Shown piece after piece: positions 18,043 to 26,413 of a stretch of DNA of 64,000 nt. How positions within the stretch are numbered: position 1 is the stretch's first letter; each line of letters starts with the position of its first letter. The notes beneath the pieces were generated by a model. That model was not told where the DNA came from and did not search any database. It saw only the letters and a program-made list of their open reading frames with translations. Where the stretch lies: NCBI RefSeq assembly GCF_009755275.1, contig NZ_WQLA01000002.1:186001-250000 (forward strand), written 5' to 3'. This stretch comes from Mucilaginibacter aquatilis. GTDB taxonomy: Bacteria > Bacteroidota > Bacteroidia > Sphingobacteriales > Sphingobacteriaceae. Made by a program: the position numbers and the translations under genes.

Positions 18043-19535
18043 GCCTGCGGGGCTTGTGTTTGCTGATTATTGTCGGGCTTGTTACCGCCGCCACCACGGT
18101 TACGGTTTGGACGGTGCCTGCGGTTATTGCGTTTACTTGAGTTTTCTGCTGCTTCAGCATTTGCTTCTCCTTCAGGAGTAACCGGCGATGGTTTTACAGC
18201 ATCAGGGGCTGGTTTAGCCTGCTGTTGCCTGTTTGGATTTACCCTTTGCTGGTTATTGTTTTGCCGTTGCTGATTATTGCCGCCACCCTGGTTTTGTTGA
18301 GCTTTGCGTTGCTCTGCATTTGGTTGTGGTTGCTGTTGTGGCTTACGCTGTTCTGCATTTTGCTGCGGTTGTTGTAGTTGGTTGCCGGTACCACCCTGAG
18401 CCGGTTTCTTCTTCTTTTTATTACGATTGCGATTTTGCTGGCCACGTTCGTCCAAACGGGTAAGGCTATCTTGTCCTACTACGTTTTCGTAATCAAGCAC
18501 TTTAGCCGGTGCTGCTTTTTCTTCAACTTCCTCTAAGAAGTATTCAGGAGTAATGTTTTCCTTATTTAGTTTTTGAATTTCTTTAACACGTGAAATTGGC
18601 AAAGCTATCCAGTTTTCGGCACCGGGTAAGCTAAACCACATCATACGTTTAAAAATATCGGTTTTTTGCAGGCGGGCTTCTCCTTGTTCGGTACGCAGAT
18701 AGTTTACATTATCAGGAATATGCTTAAGCGCATCCATGTAGCTATCAAGCTCGTAGTTAAGGCAGCATTTAAGCTTACCGCACTGACCGGCCAGTTTAAG
18801 CGTATTTAAGGAAAGGTTTTGATAACGCGCCGCAGATGTTGAAACTGTTTTAAAATCAGTTAGCCAGGTTGAACAGCATAACTCACGCCCGCAAGATCCA
18901 ATACCGCCTAAACGGCTGGCTTCCTGGCGCATACCTATCTGCCGCATTTCAATGCGAATACGGAAGGCCTCGGCCATTTTTTTAATCAGTTCACGAAAAT
19001 CAACGCGTCCTTCGGCAGTATAATAAAACGTAGCTTTGGTTTTATCGCCCTGGTAATCAACATCACTTATTTTCATTGATAAGTTGAGGTTGAGTGCCAG
19101 TGTACGGGCCTTGTGCATGGTTTCCCACTCAAGGTCTTTAGCAAGTTTCCACTTATCAACATCAGCAGTTGATGCACGGCGATAGATTTTTTTAGTAACA
19201 TCGGCCTCCTTAACATGGCGTTTGTGCATTTGCATGCGCACCAGTTCGCCCGTTAATGATACGTGGCCGATATCATAGCCACCGGTTGCTGTTTCAACTG
19301 CCACCAGTTCACCGGCTTCAAGGTATATATTATCAGCGTTAAGATAAAAATCCTTACGCGAGCCTTTAAATTTAATCTCAACTATTTGGAAAGCTTTAAA
19401 GTTTGACGGCATATCCATATCTGACAGCCAATCATATACATCCAGCTTACTGCAGCCATTGGTCATGCATGATCCATTACTTTTGCAGCCCGCCGGCGTA
19501 CATCCGCCTCCGGTTGAGCAACTTCCACATCCCAT
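18039..19535 (-). CDS. ricT: RicT/YaaT-like PSP1-domain protein
   Basis: The 498 residues carry a PSP1 (YaaT) domain (about 45-290). Its cysteine motifs GIGSCGRELCCSTWL and LAGQCGKLKCCLNYE match RicT, the iron-sulfur component of the Bacillus Y complex. The N-terminus is also unusually cysteine rich: CGSCSTGGGC, then further Cys through residue 28. From about residue 370 the chain is a Gln/Asn/Pro-rich tail ending in basic RRHRPNRNRGG, possibly nucleic-acid binding. It lies 1 base after holB and overlaps gldH, an order I associate with Bacteroidota. Confidence 0.88.
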   Translation of the reverse strand: MGCGSCSTGGGCTPAGCKSNGSCMTNGCSKLDVYDWLSDMDMPSNFKAFQIVEIKFKGSRKDFYLNADNIYLEAGELVAVETATGGYDIGHVSLTGELVRMQMHKRHVKEADVTKKIYRRASTADVDKWKLAKDLEWETMHKARTLALNLNLSMKISDVDYQGDKTKATFYYTAEGRVDFRELIKKMAEAFRIRIEMRQIGMRQEASRLGGIGSCGRELCCSTWLTDFKTVSTSAARYQNLSLNTLKLAGQCGKLKCCLNYELDSYMDALKHIPDNVNYLRTEQGEARLQKTDIFKRMMWFSLPGAENWIALPISRVKEIQKLNKENITPEYFLEEVEEKAAPAKVLDYENVVGQDSLTRLDERGQQNRNRNKKKKKPAQGGTGNQLQQPQQNAEQRKPQQQPQPNAEQRKAQQNQGGGNNQQRQNNNQQRVNPNRQQQAKPAPDAVKPSPVTPEGEANAEAAENSSKRNNRRHRPNRNRGGGGNKPDNNQQTQAPQA

Positions 19536-19536
19536 A

Positions 19537-20679
19537 TCAGGTTATATATTGATTCCCTTGCGGGATAATTTTAAAATGTAATATTTTTATAATCTGCAAA
19601 GATACATCTAAAAACAAAATTTTAGGATTTGCATTTCGTTCCACAGCGTAATGCGCCTTCTCAAGCACATTGGTTATAGCCTCGGTCATCTCAATGGTCA
19701 TTACAGCCGACATTTTTTGTGCCGTGTCTTTTTCGGCAGCAGGCAAGTGTACCAGCTCGCCAGCGCCGCTTAGTATAAGGCAGCACTCGCGTATATAATT
19801 AATGCCGTAGCGTATAAAGTTCTTTTGTGATTCGCGGCCTGCCTTGGCTATCTTCTCTACAAACTTCATCATTTCCAAACCTTTGTTGCTGTAGCATTTG
19901 CGCAACCAGTCTAAAAAATCCTGATGAAAACTGTTTGTTTCCTGGGTAAGCATGGTTAACGCCTCGGTTAAATTACCACTGCTTAGGTAAGCCGCTTCTT
20001 CGGCGGTTCTGCCCGGTATGCCTTTTTCATTTACCAAATAATCGCGCACATCGGTATAACCCAGCGTTGGTATTTTAACCAGTTGCGTACGTGATAATAT
20101 GGTGTTTAATATCTGATCCTGGTTTTGTGCCACCAATAGAAATACGGTATTAGGTTGCGGTTCCTCAATAATTTTAAGCAGCGTGTTCCCCTCCTTATCC
20201 AAATATTCGGGCAACCATAAAATTAAAATTTTGTAAACCGATTCGAATGGCTTTAAACTCAGTTTTTTAATAATTTGATGGCATTCGGCAATGTTAATGT
20301 TTGCCTGTTTGTTTTCGGCTTCGAGGTATCCGCGCCATAAATCAAGACTTAGGTACGGATGCGTTAAAAGTGCTTCGCGCCATTGCTCAATAAAACTGAG
20401 GGCAGTGTCGTTTTTATCAGAAGCAAAAAAGGGATATGAAAAGTGCAGGTCGGGGTGAACCAGTTTTTCGTATTTACGGCATGAGGCACATACACCGCAC
20501 GAATCATGAGGCTGCTTGTCTTCACACGAGAGATACTGGGCGTAAGCAACCGCCAACGCTAAACTACCCGAACCCTCGGGACCCAAAAACAACTGGGCAT
20601 GGCTAACCCTGTTCTCCTTAACGGTGTTTAATAAACGTTGCTTTACAGCTTGCTGCCCTACTATCTCTTTAAACTGCAT
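19537..20679 (-). CDS. holB: DNA polymerase III subunit delta'
   Basis: About 380 residues. I start at MQFKEIVGQQAVKQRL, the conserved beginning of HolB-like clamp-loader subunits; an upstream ATG would add 29 residues of no family likeness. A modified P-loop (GPEGSGSLALA) lacks the Lys of a working Walker A, as usual for delta'. A zinc-binding CEDKQPHDSCGVCASC follows, then IIEEPQPNTVFLL and an SRT-like LSRTQLVKIP. It leads the holB-ricT-gldH operon and is divergent from ruvX. Confidence 0.9.
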   Translation of the reverse strand: MQFKEIVGQQAVKQRLLNTVKENRVSHAQLFLGPEGSGSLALAVAYAQYLSCEDKQPHDSCGVCASCRKYEKLVHPDLHFSYPFFASDKNDTALSFIEQWREALLTHPYLSLDLWRGYLEAENKQANINIAECHQIIKKLSLKPFESVYKILILWLPEYLDKEGNTLLKIIEEPQPNTVFLLVAQNQDQILNTILSRTQLVKIPTLGYTDVRDYLVNEKGIPGRTAEEAAYLSSGNLTEALTMLTQETNSFHQDFLDWLRKCYSNKGLEMMKFVEKIAKAGRESQKNFIRYGINYIRECCLILSGAGELVHLPAAEKDTAQKMSAVMTIEMTEAITNVLEKAHYAVERNANPKILFLDVSLQIIKILHFKIIPQGNQYIT

Positions 20680-20809
20680 TGGTGCAAGATAGGGAATTTT
20701 TCCATTGCAGGACATGGCAACACCGGAGGCCGGATATTTTGTGATAATTAAATTAACTTTGTTCAATAGTTTATTAATAACAGGCCTTAGGCCTCACACC
20801 TCCTGTAAC

Positions 20810-21232
20810 ATGCCCAGAATAATGGCCTTTGATTACGGTACCAAACGCATAGGCGTTGCCGTTACCGATCCGCTGCAAATGATAGCCACCGGGCTTGATA
20901 CCATACACCCAAATCAAATTGTTGATTACTTAAAACGGTACCTGCAAACTGAGCAGGTTGAACTTTTTATAGTAGGCGAACCTAAGCAAATGGACAATAC
21001 ACCATCGCAGTCGGCTATGCATGTTAAAGGCTTTGTTAACTTGTTAAAAAAGACTTTTCCTGATACGCCTGTTGAAATGATGGACGAACGCTTTACCTCA
21101 AAAATGGCATCGGCGGCTATACTGGCGGGCGGTGTAAAAAAATCAGGCAGGCAGGATAAGGGTTTAGTTGATACGGTTTCGGCCGTTATATTATTGCAAT
21201 CGTGGATGGAGCGGAAGTCGTTCGGATTTTAA
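20810..21232 (+). CDS. ruvX: Holliday junction resolvase-like protein RuvX/YqgF
   Basis: 140 residues with the start at MPRIMAFDYGTKRIGVAVTD, the invariant RNase H-fold beginning; a longer in-frame start at 20705 adds unrelated residues overlapping the holB promoter. The catalytic acids are in FDYGTKRIG (Asp), VELFIVGEP and the C-terminal KGLVDTVSAVILLQ (Asp). MMDERFTS is also conserved. Family members act in pre-16S rRNA 5' processing. The next gene starts 9 bases later. Confidence 0.92.
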   Translation: MPRIMAFDYGTKRIGVAVTDPLQMIATGLDTIHPNQIVDYLKRYLQTEQVELFIVGEPKQMDNTPSQSAMHVKGFVNLLKKTFPDTPVEMMDERFTSKMASAAILAGGVKKSGRQDKGLVDTVSAVILLQSWMERKSFGF

Positions 21233-21241
21233 ACCTTGCCC

Positions 21242-22009
21242 ATGTACCCCTGGCTTACCGAAATTGTTGCTGCTATATTGTTGGGTGCTTTACCCCTGTT
21301 GTTTCCATACAAGCCAACCAAATCCGATAACTATTTAAGCTTTGCCGACCTCAAACATAAGTACCAGAAGTGGGAATGGTTTGGCCTTATAACTTTAATC
21401 ATTTTTTTGCCGCTGATGATATTGGCCTTTGGTCAGCTGCTTCAGTACCTTATGCAATGGGAAGCTGATGATAACCCCCGCATAAATTATCAGCTGTTTA
21501 TTGATCATGACTTATGGTACATTCCAGCACTTTTCATGGCTGTAAGCCTTATTTATTTTCCAATCAGGATTGTTTACAGCATTATTTTAACCAGTGTGGA
21601 ATATACTGAATATACTTTGTTTACTAACCTGAAACATGGTTATGACGGTATGAAGGTGTTCAGGCCAATGGCGTGGGTAGCTGGTGTAATAGCATTGGTA
21701 ATGATTTTTTTCATGAGCGACTACTACATCAAAATATGGAATTATAAAATAGAGGTTAACGAGTTTAAGGGCACAGGTGTAAAGGAGTACAACTTTAAAC
21801 AGGTAAAGAAAATAACCTATGTAGAATACACCCGATCGGGCGAGGATGGTAACGTGCTAACTCAGGATCCCCATTATCATATTTTATTTACCGATGGTAA
21901 CGTATGGGATACTGCAAAAGGTTTGCATGATAATAGACACCAGCCGGAGATTATGGATTTTATAAGTAAGCGCTTCAATGTGCATATTGATACACTTGCC
22001 ACTGAGTAG
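21242..22009 (+). CDS. Unrecognised membrane protein
   Basis: About 255 residues with roughly four membrane helices (about 6-24, 45-70, 95-118, 140-160). A soluble C-terminal part of about 95 residues follows and contains NEFKGTGVKEYNFKQVKK and ILFTDGNVWDTAKGL, resembling a PH-like or beta-rich domain. I do not recognise the family. I chose the ATG at 21242 over a TTG two codons earlier. It follows ruvX closely and ends before a strong terminator. Confidence 0.7.
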   Translation: MYPWLTEIVAAILLGALPLLFPYKPTKSDNYLSFADLKHKYQKWEWFGLITLIIFLPLMILAFGQLLQYLMQWEADDNPRINYQLFIDHDLWYIPALFMAVSLIYFPIRIVYSIILTSVEYTEYTLFTNLKHGYDGMKVFRPMAWVAGVIALVMIFFMSDYYIKIWNYKIEVNEFKGTGVKEYNFKQVKKITYVEYTRSGEDGNVLTQDPHYHILFTDGNVWDTAKGLHDNRHQPEIMDFISKRFNVHIDTLATE

Positions 22010-22021
22010 CAGTTAATAACT

Positions 22022-22051
22022 AAAAGGGAGAGCCTTAAGGCTCTCCCTTTT
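22022..22051. terminator. Bidirectional terminator
   Basis: A perfect 13-bp stem AAAAGGGAGAGCC / GGCTCTCCCTTTT around TTAA, between two convergent units (ruvX unit and the secreted paralogue cluster). Confidence 0.88.
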
Positions 22052-22060
22052 AATTGTGAT

Positions 22061-22603
22061 TTAGTGATGTGCTGATAGTGAAAGATCAATTGAAGTACCA
22101 GGATCGCCGGGAACGTAAACGTTTTGAAATACAAAATCGCTGTTATCAGTATTTTTATCCCAGTAGTAAGGTGCCTGATTCTCGTTATTAGCATCAGTGA
22201 ACCCGCACACCGCATCAAAGTAGTAGTTGTTAGCATAGCTTTGATTGTGTACAGTTACAGTGTAAGTGCCTTGTGGTATACCCGACCATGAATAGTCATA
22301 AGACGAACCATAATTAAAGCCATAAGGATCGGTATTTAATGTATAAGTGTTGGTACCATCCTCAAACGTTACCGTCCAATGTATAAAAGACGTTCCTTGC
22401 GGTAAGTAAATGTTAAAAAAAATCCTGGTGTAATTAAATGCCTTATTAGCTTCGGCCAATTTGTGATGTTTGGCCAAATAAGCTATAGAGTATGGCGTTC
22501 CCCAATGTTGCTTTTGCTGCTTGTTATGAGCAGCCATTGAGTTTGTGAAAGCAATGGTAATTAGTAATAAGCTTACTGTAAACACATAAACAAGTTTTTT
22601 CAT
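22061..22603 (-). CDS. Secreted paralogue 3 of a tandem triplet
   Basis: 180 residues with a signal peptide ending near NSMAAH, then the block HWGTPYSIAYLAKHHKL shared by all three copies. The mature part is beta-rich and aromatic (WTVTFEDGTNTYTLNTDP, SWSGIPQGTYTVTVHN) and ends YVPGDPGTSIDLSLSAHH. No known family is recognised; a small extracellular beta-sandwich is inferred. It is the last gene of the three-gene unit, 42 bases after its neighbour. Confidence 0.7.
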   Translation of the reverse strand: MKKLVYVFTVSLLLITIAFTNSMAAHNKQQKQHWGTPYSIAYLAKHHKLAEANKAFNYTRIFFNIYLPQGTSFIHWTVTFEDGTNTYTLNTDPYGFNYGSSYDYSWSGIPQGTYTVTVHNQSYANNYYFDAVCGFTDANNENQAPYYWDKNTDNSDFVFQNVYVPGDPGTSIDLSLSAHH

Positions 22604-22645
22604 GATACTTATTTTTAATTGTGAATAATTTATCAGTTGTGTGAA

Positions 22646-23188
22646 TTAGTTATGAGCCGCCAGGTAAATGTTAATTAAGGAATTAGTACCTCCGCACACA
22701 TAAATGTTTTGGAATACAAAGTCAGCGTAGTCTGTGTGTTTATCCCAAATGTAAGGCGACTGCAGTTGTCCGTTAGCATCAACATAATCTAGTATAGCAT
22801 CAAATATGTAGGTATTAGCATAACCGTTGCTATGTATGGTAACTGTGTACGTTCCCTGCGGAATATCTGACCACGAATCTTCATAATATGGAGGATTGTA
22901 ATAACCATTTGGATCAGTTTGAAGTTCATAAGTATTCGTTCCGTCATCAAAAGTTATTGTCCAGGATGTTAAATAAGTATTTGGCGGAAGGTAGGCCGTA
23001 AAATATATTTTGGTGTTATTAAATGCCTTGTTGGCTTCAATCAGCTTATGATTCTTGGCTAAATAATTTATAGAGTACGGCGTTCCCCAGTGTTGCTTTT
23101 GCTGTTTGTTATGAGCAGCCATTGAGTCACTGAAGGCAATTGCAATCAGTAACAAGCTTACTGTAAACACATAAATAAGTTTTTTCAT
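22646..23188 (-). CDS. Secreted paralogue 2 of a tandem triplet
   Basis: 180 residues, closely similar to both neighbours along the whole length, with the same leader (MKKLIYVFTVSLLLIAI) and the HWGTPYSINYLAKNHKL block. It differs in the C-terminal loop: YVCGGTNSLINIYLAAHN replaces the YVPGDP sequence of the other copies and introduces a cysteine. The diverged tail suggests separate binding properties. Function unknown; the signal peptide indicates export. Confidence 0.7.
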   Translation of the reverse strand: MKKLIYVFTVSLLLIAIAFSDSMAAHNKQQKQHWGTPYSINYLAKNHKLIEANKAFNNTKIYFTAYLPPNTYLTSWTITFDDGTNTYELQTDPNGYYNPPYYEDSWSDIPQGTYTVTIHSNGYANTYIFDAILDYVDANGQLQSPYIWDKHTDYADFVFQNIYVCGGTNSLINIYLAAHN

Positions 23189-23230
23189 GATAATAATTTT
23201 CTATTGTGAATGATTTATCAATTGTGTGGA

Positions 23231-23776
23231 TTATTGATGAGCTGAAAGGCTCATTCCGATTGATGTATTCGGATCGCCGGGTACATAAACGTTTTGAAAT
23301 ACAAAGTCAGAGTAATCTGTGTTTTTATCCCAGAAGTAAGGTGACTGTGATTGGCTGTTAGCATCAACAAAATCTAAAACGGCATCAAATAAGTAACCGT
23401 TGCCATATCCATTGTTATGTATGGTAACAGTGTAGGTACCTTGCGGAATGCCCGACCACGAATCTTCATAATATGGCGGATTGTAGTGAGCGTAAGGGTC
23501 AGTATTAAAGGTGTAGGTGTTTATGCCATTATCAAACGTTACCGTCCAATAAGTAAAATAGGTGTTTTGCGGAAGGTAGATATTGAAATAAACAGTTGTA
23601 TAATTAAACGCCTTGTTGGCTTCAATTAATTTGTGATGTTTAGCCAAATAAGCTATAGAGTATGGAGTTCCCCAGTGTTGTTCTTGTTGTTTTTTACTGG
23701 TTGACGCCCATGAAGTGTTAACAGCTATAACCATAAACAATATGCTTAGGGTTAGCAGGTAATTAAGTTTTTTCAT
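23231..23776 (-). CDS. Secreted paralogue 1 of a tandem triplet
   Basis: 181 residues and first in transcription order. The leader MKKLNYLLTLSILFMVIAVN differs more from the other two, while the mature part keeps HWGTPYSIAYLAKHHKL, WSGIPQGTYTVTIHNNGY and SDFVFQNVYVPGDPNTSIGMSLSAHQ. A conserved WDKNTDYSDFVFQN stretch marks the family. No homologue is recognised. The promoter and an unusual leader region lie upstream at 23777-24000. Confidence 0.7.
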   Translation of the reverse strand: MKKLNYLLTLSILFMVIAVNTSWASTSKKQQEQHWGTPYSIAYLAKHHKLIEANKAFNYTTVYFNIYLPQNTYFTYWTVTFDNGINTYTFNTDPYAHYNPPYYEDSWSGIPQGTYTVTIHNNGYGNGYLFDAVLDFVDANSQSQSPYFWDKNTDYSDFVFQNVYVPGDPNTSIGMSLSAHQ

Positions 23777-23803
23777 AATAAATACAGGTTTAAAAATTTG
23801 TGG

Positions 23804-23925
23804 TTAAGAAATGGAATGGTTAGTAACACATTTCAAATGGGGGTGTCCGCGGGTGTTGAACTCCAACCAAAAGACACGGCTCTGCCATGGAAGTGGCGCT
23901 CCTGATGCTGATGTTTTCATGAAGA
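23804..23925 (-). other. Unexplained GC-richer leader region upstream of the secreted triplet
   Basis: Within an AT-rich 327-base gap, 23831-23925 is clearly richer in G and C. It can form GCCA-N6-TGGC (23884-23897) and GTGTC...GACAC enclosing GTTG-N5-CAAC (about 23843-23876) hairpins. On the minus strand it lies 55-150 bases before the first paralogue. It could be a structured 5' leader or an RNA gene. A 38-codon minus-strand frame (23920 to 23804) begins MKTSASGAPLPWQS and may be a leader peptide or chance. The rest of the gap (23926-24103) shows nothing clear. Confidence 0.3.
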
Positions 23926-24103
23926 TAGGTTAGTAGGTAAATTGGTTTATTTATATCAAAGCTACTTAAGGCAGGAGTTAATATATTAACGGTTATTATC
24001 AATATTATATAGTATGTTATCATAAAGGTTAAATAATTAACTAAACTGACATCTAGGTTTTCCCTCTTTTGGTGTTGCTTTAAAAAACACCGACATTTGC
24101 CCA

Positions 24104-24742
24104 ATGGAAATACTTAACCATGATTTGCAGACTTACCTGGAAGCTCATTGCGACCCCGAGCCCGAGGCGCTGAAAAAAATAAACCGCGAAACGTATTTAA
24201 AGCAGTTAAAGCCAAACATGCTGAGCGGGCATTATCAGGGTCGGTTGTTAAGTATGTTAAGCAAACTGGTACAGCCAAAACTTATTTTAGAGATAGGAAC
24301 TTTTACCGGCTATGCCACCATTTGCCTTGCCGAGGGTCTTGCTGAGGGTGGAAAAGTACACACCATTGAAGTGAACCGTGAACAGGAAGAAACGCTTAAA
24401 AACAATTTCGAACTGGCTGACGTACAAGACCGTATACAACTTTACATAGGCGATGCCAGGGACGTGTTATTTGGATTATCAGAAAATATTTACGACCTTG
24501 CATTCATCGACGCGGATAAAAAAAGCAATTTAGCTTACTTCGAGTTGATCATTGACAAAATACGACCGGGAGGTTTAATAATAATTGATAACGTTTTGTG
24601 GAAAGGAAAAGTGTACGGAGACGCTAAAGACAATGACACCGAACTTTTCAGAAAACTAAATGACACCATTGCTGTTAGTACACAGGTTGAAAAACTGATA
24701 CTCCCTGTGCGCGACGGCGTGCTTGTCATCAGAAAAAAGTAA
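24104..24742 (+). CDS. SAM-dependent O-methyltransferase (class I, caffeoyl-CoA OMT type)
   Basis: 212 residues of a class I methyltransferase. LILEIGTFTGYATICLAEGL is the SAM-binding motif I (about residue 67), then VHTIEVNREQEET (motif post-I), FIDADKKSNLAYFELI with the metal-binding Asp pair and IIIDNVLWKGKV. These are the hallmarks of divalent-cation-dependent O-methyltransferases of the YrrM/CCoAOMT group. In bacteria some relatives modify tRNA (TrmR); substrate here is unknown. The next gene follows after 3 bases. Confidence 0.88.
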   Translation: MEILNHDLQTYLEAHCDPEPEALKKINRETYLKQLKPNMLSGHYQGRLLSMLSKLVQPKLILEIGTFTGYATICLAEGLAEGGKVHTIEVNREQEETLKNNFELADVQDRIQLYIGDARDVLFGLSENIYDLAFIDADKKSNLAYFELIIDKIRPGGLIIIDNVLWKGKVYGDAKDNDTELFRKLNDTIAVSTQVEKLILPVRDGVLVIRKK

Positions 24743-24745
24743 ATT

Positions 24746-25273
24746 ATGAAGAAAATCTTACTGATTGCCTGTTTGTTATCTTCGGCTTTTGCGGCCTCGG
24801 CACAGAACACTTCAAAATCCTATGTGGATAAGTTCAAAGATAATGCCATTCGCATAATGCACGAGAGCGGTGTGCCGGCAAGCATCATTTTAGCTATAGC
24901 TATGCACGAAAGTGCCAGCGGAAACAGCAAACTTGCCCGTACTCAAAACAATCACTTCGGCGTAAAAGGCAGAAGCCCTGTATCTTATACAGGTCGTAAG
25001 AAAACCAAATCGGCCTACAAACAATACGACTCAGCAACAGACTCTTTTCAGGATTTTGCCCGCATCATGACCGAGCGTAAGCAGTTTAGTCATCTTTCAC
25101 AGTCACTTTCACACTACGATTATAAAAGCTGGGTTAAAGGAATACAGCGCAGCGGTTATGCCAGCAGTAAAATATGGGGTTCGCAGGTGTTAGGCTTAAT
25201 TAAAAGGTATGATTTGCATGCCTACGATGAGCAGCCCGATTCTGTAAAGGCCGCTGAACCTAAAAGACAATAA
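24746..25273 (+). CDS. Secreted glucosaminidase (FlgJ-like)
   Basis: 175 residues: a signal peptide ending AASAQ (about residue 20), then a glucosaminidase (GH73-type) domain. The catalytic stretch is SIILAIAMHESASGNSKLA with its Glu, followed by NNHFGVKGR and the late GYASSKIWGSQVLGLIKRYDL. It would cleave peptidoglycan in the periplasm. A second, longer paralogue with a LysM domain follows at 25412. It is cotranscribed with the upstream methyltransferase. Confidence 0.88.
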   Translation: MKKILLIACLLSSAFAASAQNTSKSYVDKFKDNAIRIMHESGVPASIILAIAMHESASGNSKLARTQNNHFGVKGRSPVSYTGRKKTKSAYKQYDSATDSFQDFARIMTERKQFSHLSQSLSHYDYKSWVKGIQRSGYASSKIWGSQVLGLIKRYDLHAYDEQPDSVKAAEPKRQ

Positions 25274-25297
25274 AAATATTATTAAAGTTTAATACCC

Positions 25298-25382
25298 GTC
25301 ATTGCGAGGTATGAGGCAGTCACTGAACTATGCTTATCAAAGGCATCCTTCGTACAGAGATTGTTTTATATGTTGCAATGAC
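25298..25382. repeat. REP-like imperfect palindromic element
   Basis: GTCATTGC (25298-25305) and GCAATGAC (25375-25382) are perfect inverted ends of an 85-base element, with GAGGTATGAGGCAGTCAC inside. It resembles the CGTCATTGCGAGG palindromic repeats scattered in many bacterial genomes, here decayed. It fills the gap between the two glucosaminidase genes. Confidence 0.5.
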
Positions 25383-25411
25383 TTTTTTATATAACAGCAT
25401 TTCAATTTCCC

Positions 25412-26311
25412 GTGGTTAAAAACGTAGCGTACCTTTTTATAATTACCTTATTATTATCGGCTTGTTCATCGCGTCGTAAAACGGTTTACACTCCTCCCCG
25501 CACGCCCGGCAATACTACAGTAAATAAGCCTGCACCCGAGGTAAAGCGCAACCCCGAATACAAAAAGAATAATGAGCGGGTACAAAAAGAAAATCAGCCT
25601 GTAGCGAGTACAACCACGGTTACAAGTTACACCGTAGCAAGTTATATTGACCGTTTTAAAGCTATTGCTGTAAAAGAAATGAACCTTTATGGTATACCGG
25701 CCAGTATAACCCTTGCGCAAGGTTTACAGGAGTCGGGCTTTGGTAACGGCGAGTTAGCCCGTTATGCCAACAACCACTTTGGTATTAAATGCACAAGCGA
25801 TTGGACCGGCCGCAGCTATTATAAAGATGATGACAAGGTTGACGACTGTTTCAGGGTATACAGCAACCCGGAAGAATCATACCGTGATCATTCGGAGTTT
25901 TTGAAACGCAAGCGTTACGCTATGCTATTTGAGTTGGATAAAAATGACTACGTTGGCTGGGCATACGGGTTAAAACAATGCGGCTATGCTACTAACCCTA
26001 AATATCCCGAATTACTTATCAACACTATAAAGAAGTATGGGCTCGATCAGTATGACCGTCCGGAAGGAGAAGTGCAAAAAATACGTCGTGAAGACCGGGT
26101 ACTGGCCGAAATAAATCAAAATAGTGCTAATCCTCAAAAAGATACCATTGTAAAGGCACAGCCGGTTGTAAAAGTGCATACCGTAAGCACCGGCGATACT
26201 TTGTATAATATATCAAAACGTTACGGACTAACTGTTGAAGAGCTGAAGGCACTTAATAATATGAACGATAATAATATTAAGATAGGCCAGCAACTGATTA
26301 TAGCTAAGTAA
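25412..26311 (+). CDS. Glucosaminidase lipoprotein with LysM domain
   Basis: 299 residues starting at a GTG. The lipoprotein leader ends TLLLSAC (Cys18), followed by a Pro/Lys-rich linker. A GH73-type glucosaminidase domain comes next (about 75-215: ASITLAQGLQESGFGNGELA with the catalytic Glu, NNHFGIKC), then a C-terminal LysM (about 255-298: TVSTGDTLYNISKRYGLTVE). The enzyme would be anchored in the membrane and trim peptidoglycan. It is a paralogue of the preceding gene. Confidence 0.9.
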   Translation: MVKNVAYLFIITLLLSACSSRRKTVYTPPRTPGNTTVNKPAPEVKRNPEYKKNNERVQKENQPVASTTTVTSYTVASYIDRFKAIAVKEMNLYGIPASITLAQGLQESGFGNGELARYANNHFGIKCTSDWTGRSYYKDDDKVDDCFRVYSNPEESYRDHSEFLKRKRYAMLFELDKNDYVGWAYGLKQCGYATNPKYPELLINTIKKYGLDQYDRPEGEVQKIRREDRVLAEINQNSANPQKDTIVKAQPVVKVHTVSTGDTLYNISKRYGLTVEELKALNNMNDNNIKIGQQLIIAK

Positions 26312-26413
26312 CAACCGGTTTACAGGGCTGTTAAAAAACGTTAAATTTATCAAACTCAGTACGTTTGTTTTGTTTATAATTTAAACCTTTGTTCCCCGTT
26401 AAATTCTGAGTTA

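Noticed and set aside
18070..18463. Plus-strand open frames opposite the ricT tail
   Set aside because: They arise from the repetitive Gln/Asn codons on the other strand.
23820..24104. Minus-strand open frame of 94 codons before the secreted triplet
   Set aside because: No family likeness, composition unlike neighbouring proteins, and it overlaps the methyltransferase start; more likely non-coding leader.
24824..24832. Perfect DnaA box TGTGGATAA
   Set aside because: Single copy within the glucosaminidase coding sequence (Val-Asp-Lys codons); about one chance hit is expected in a window this size.
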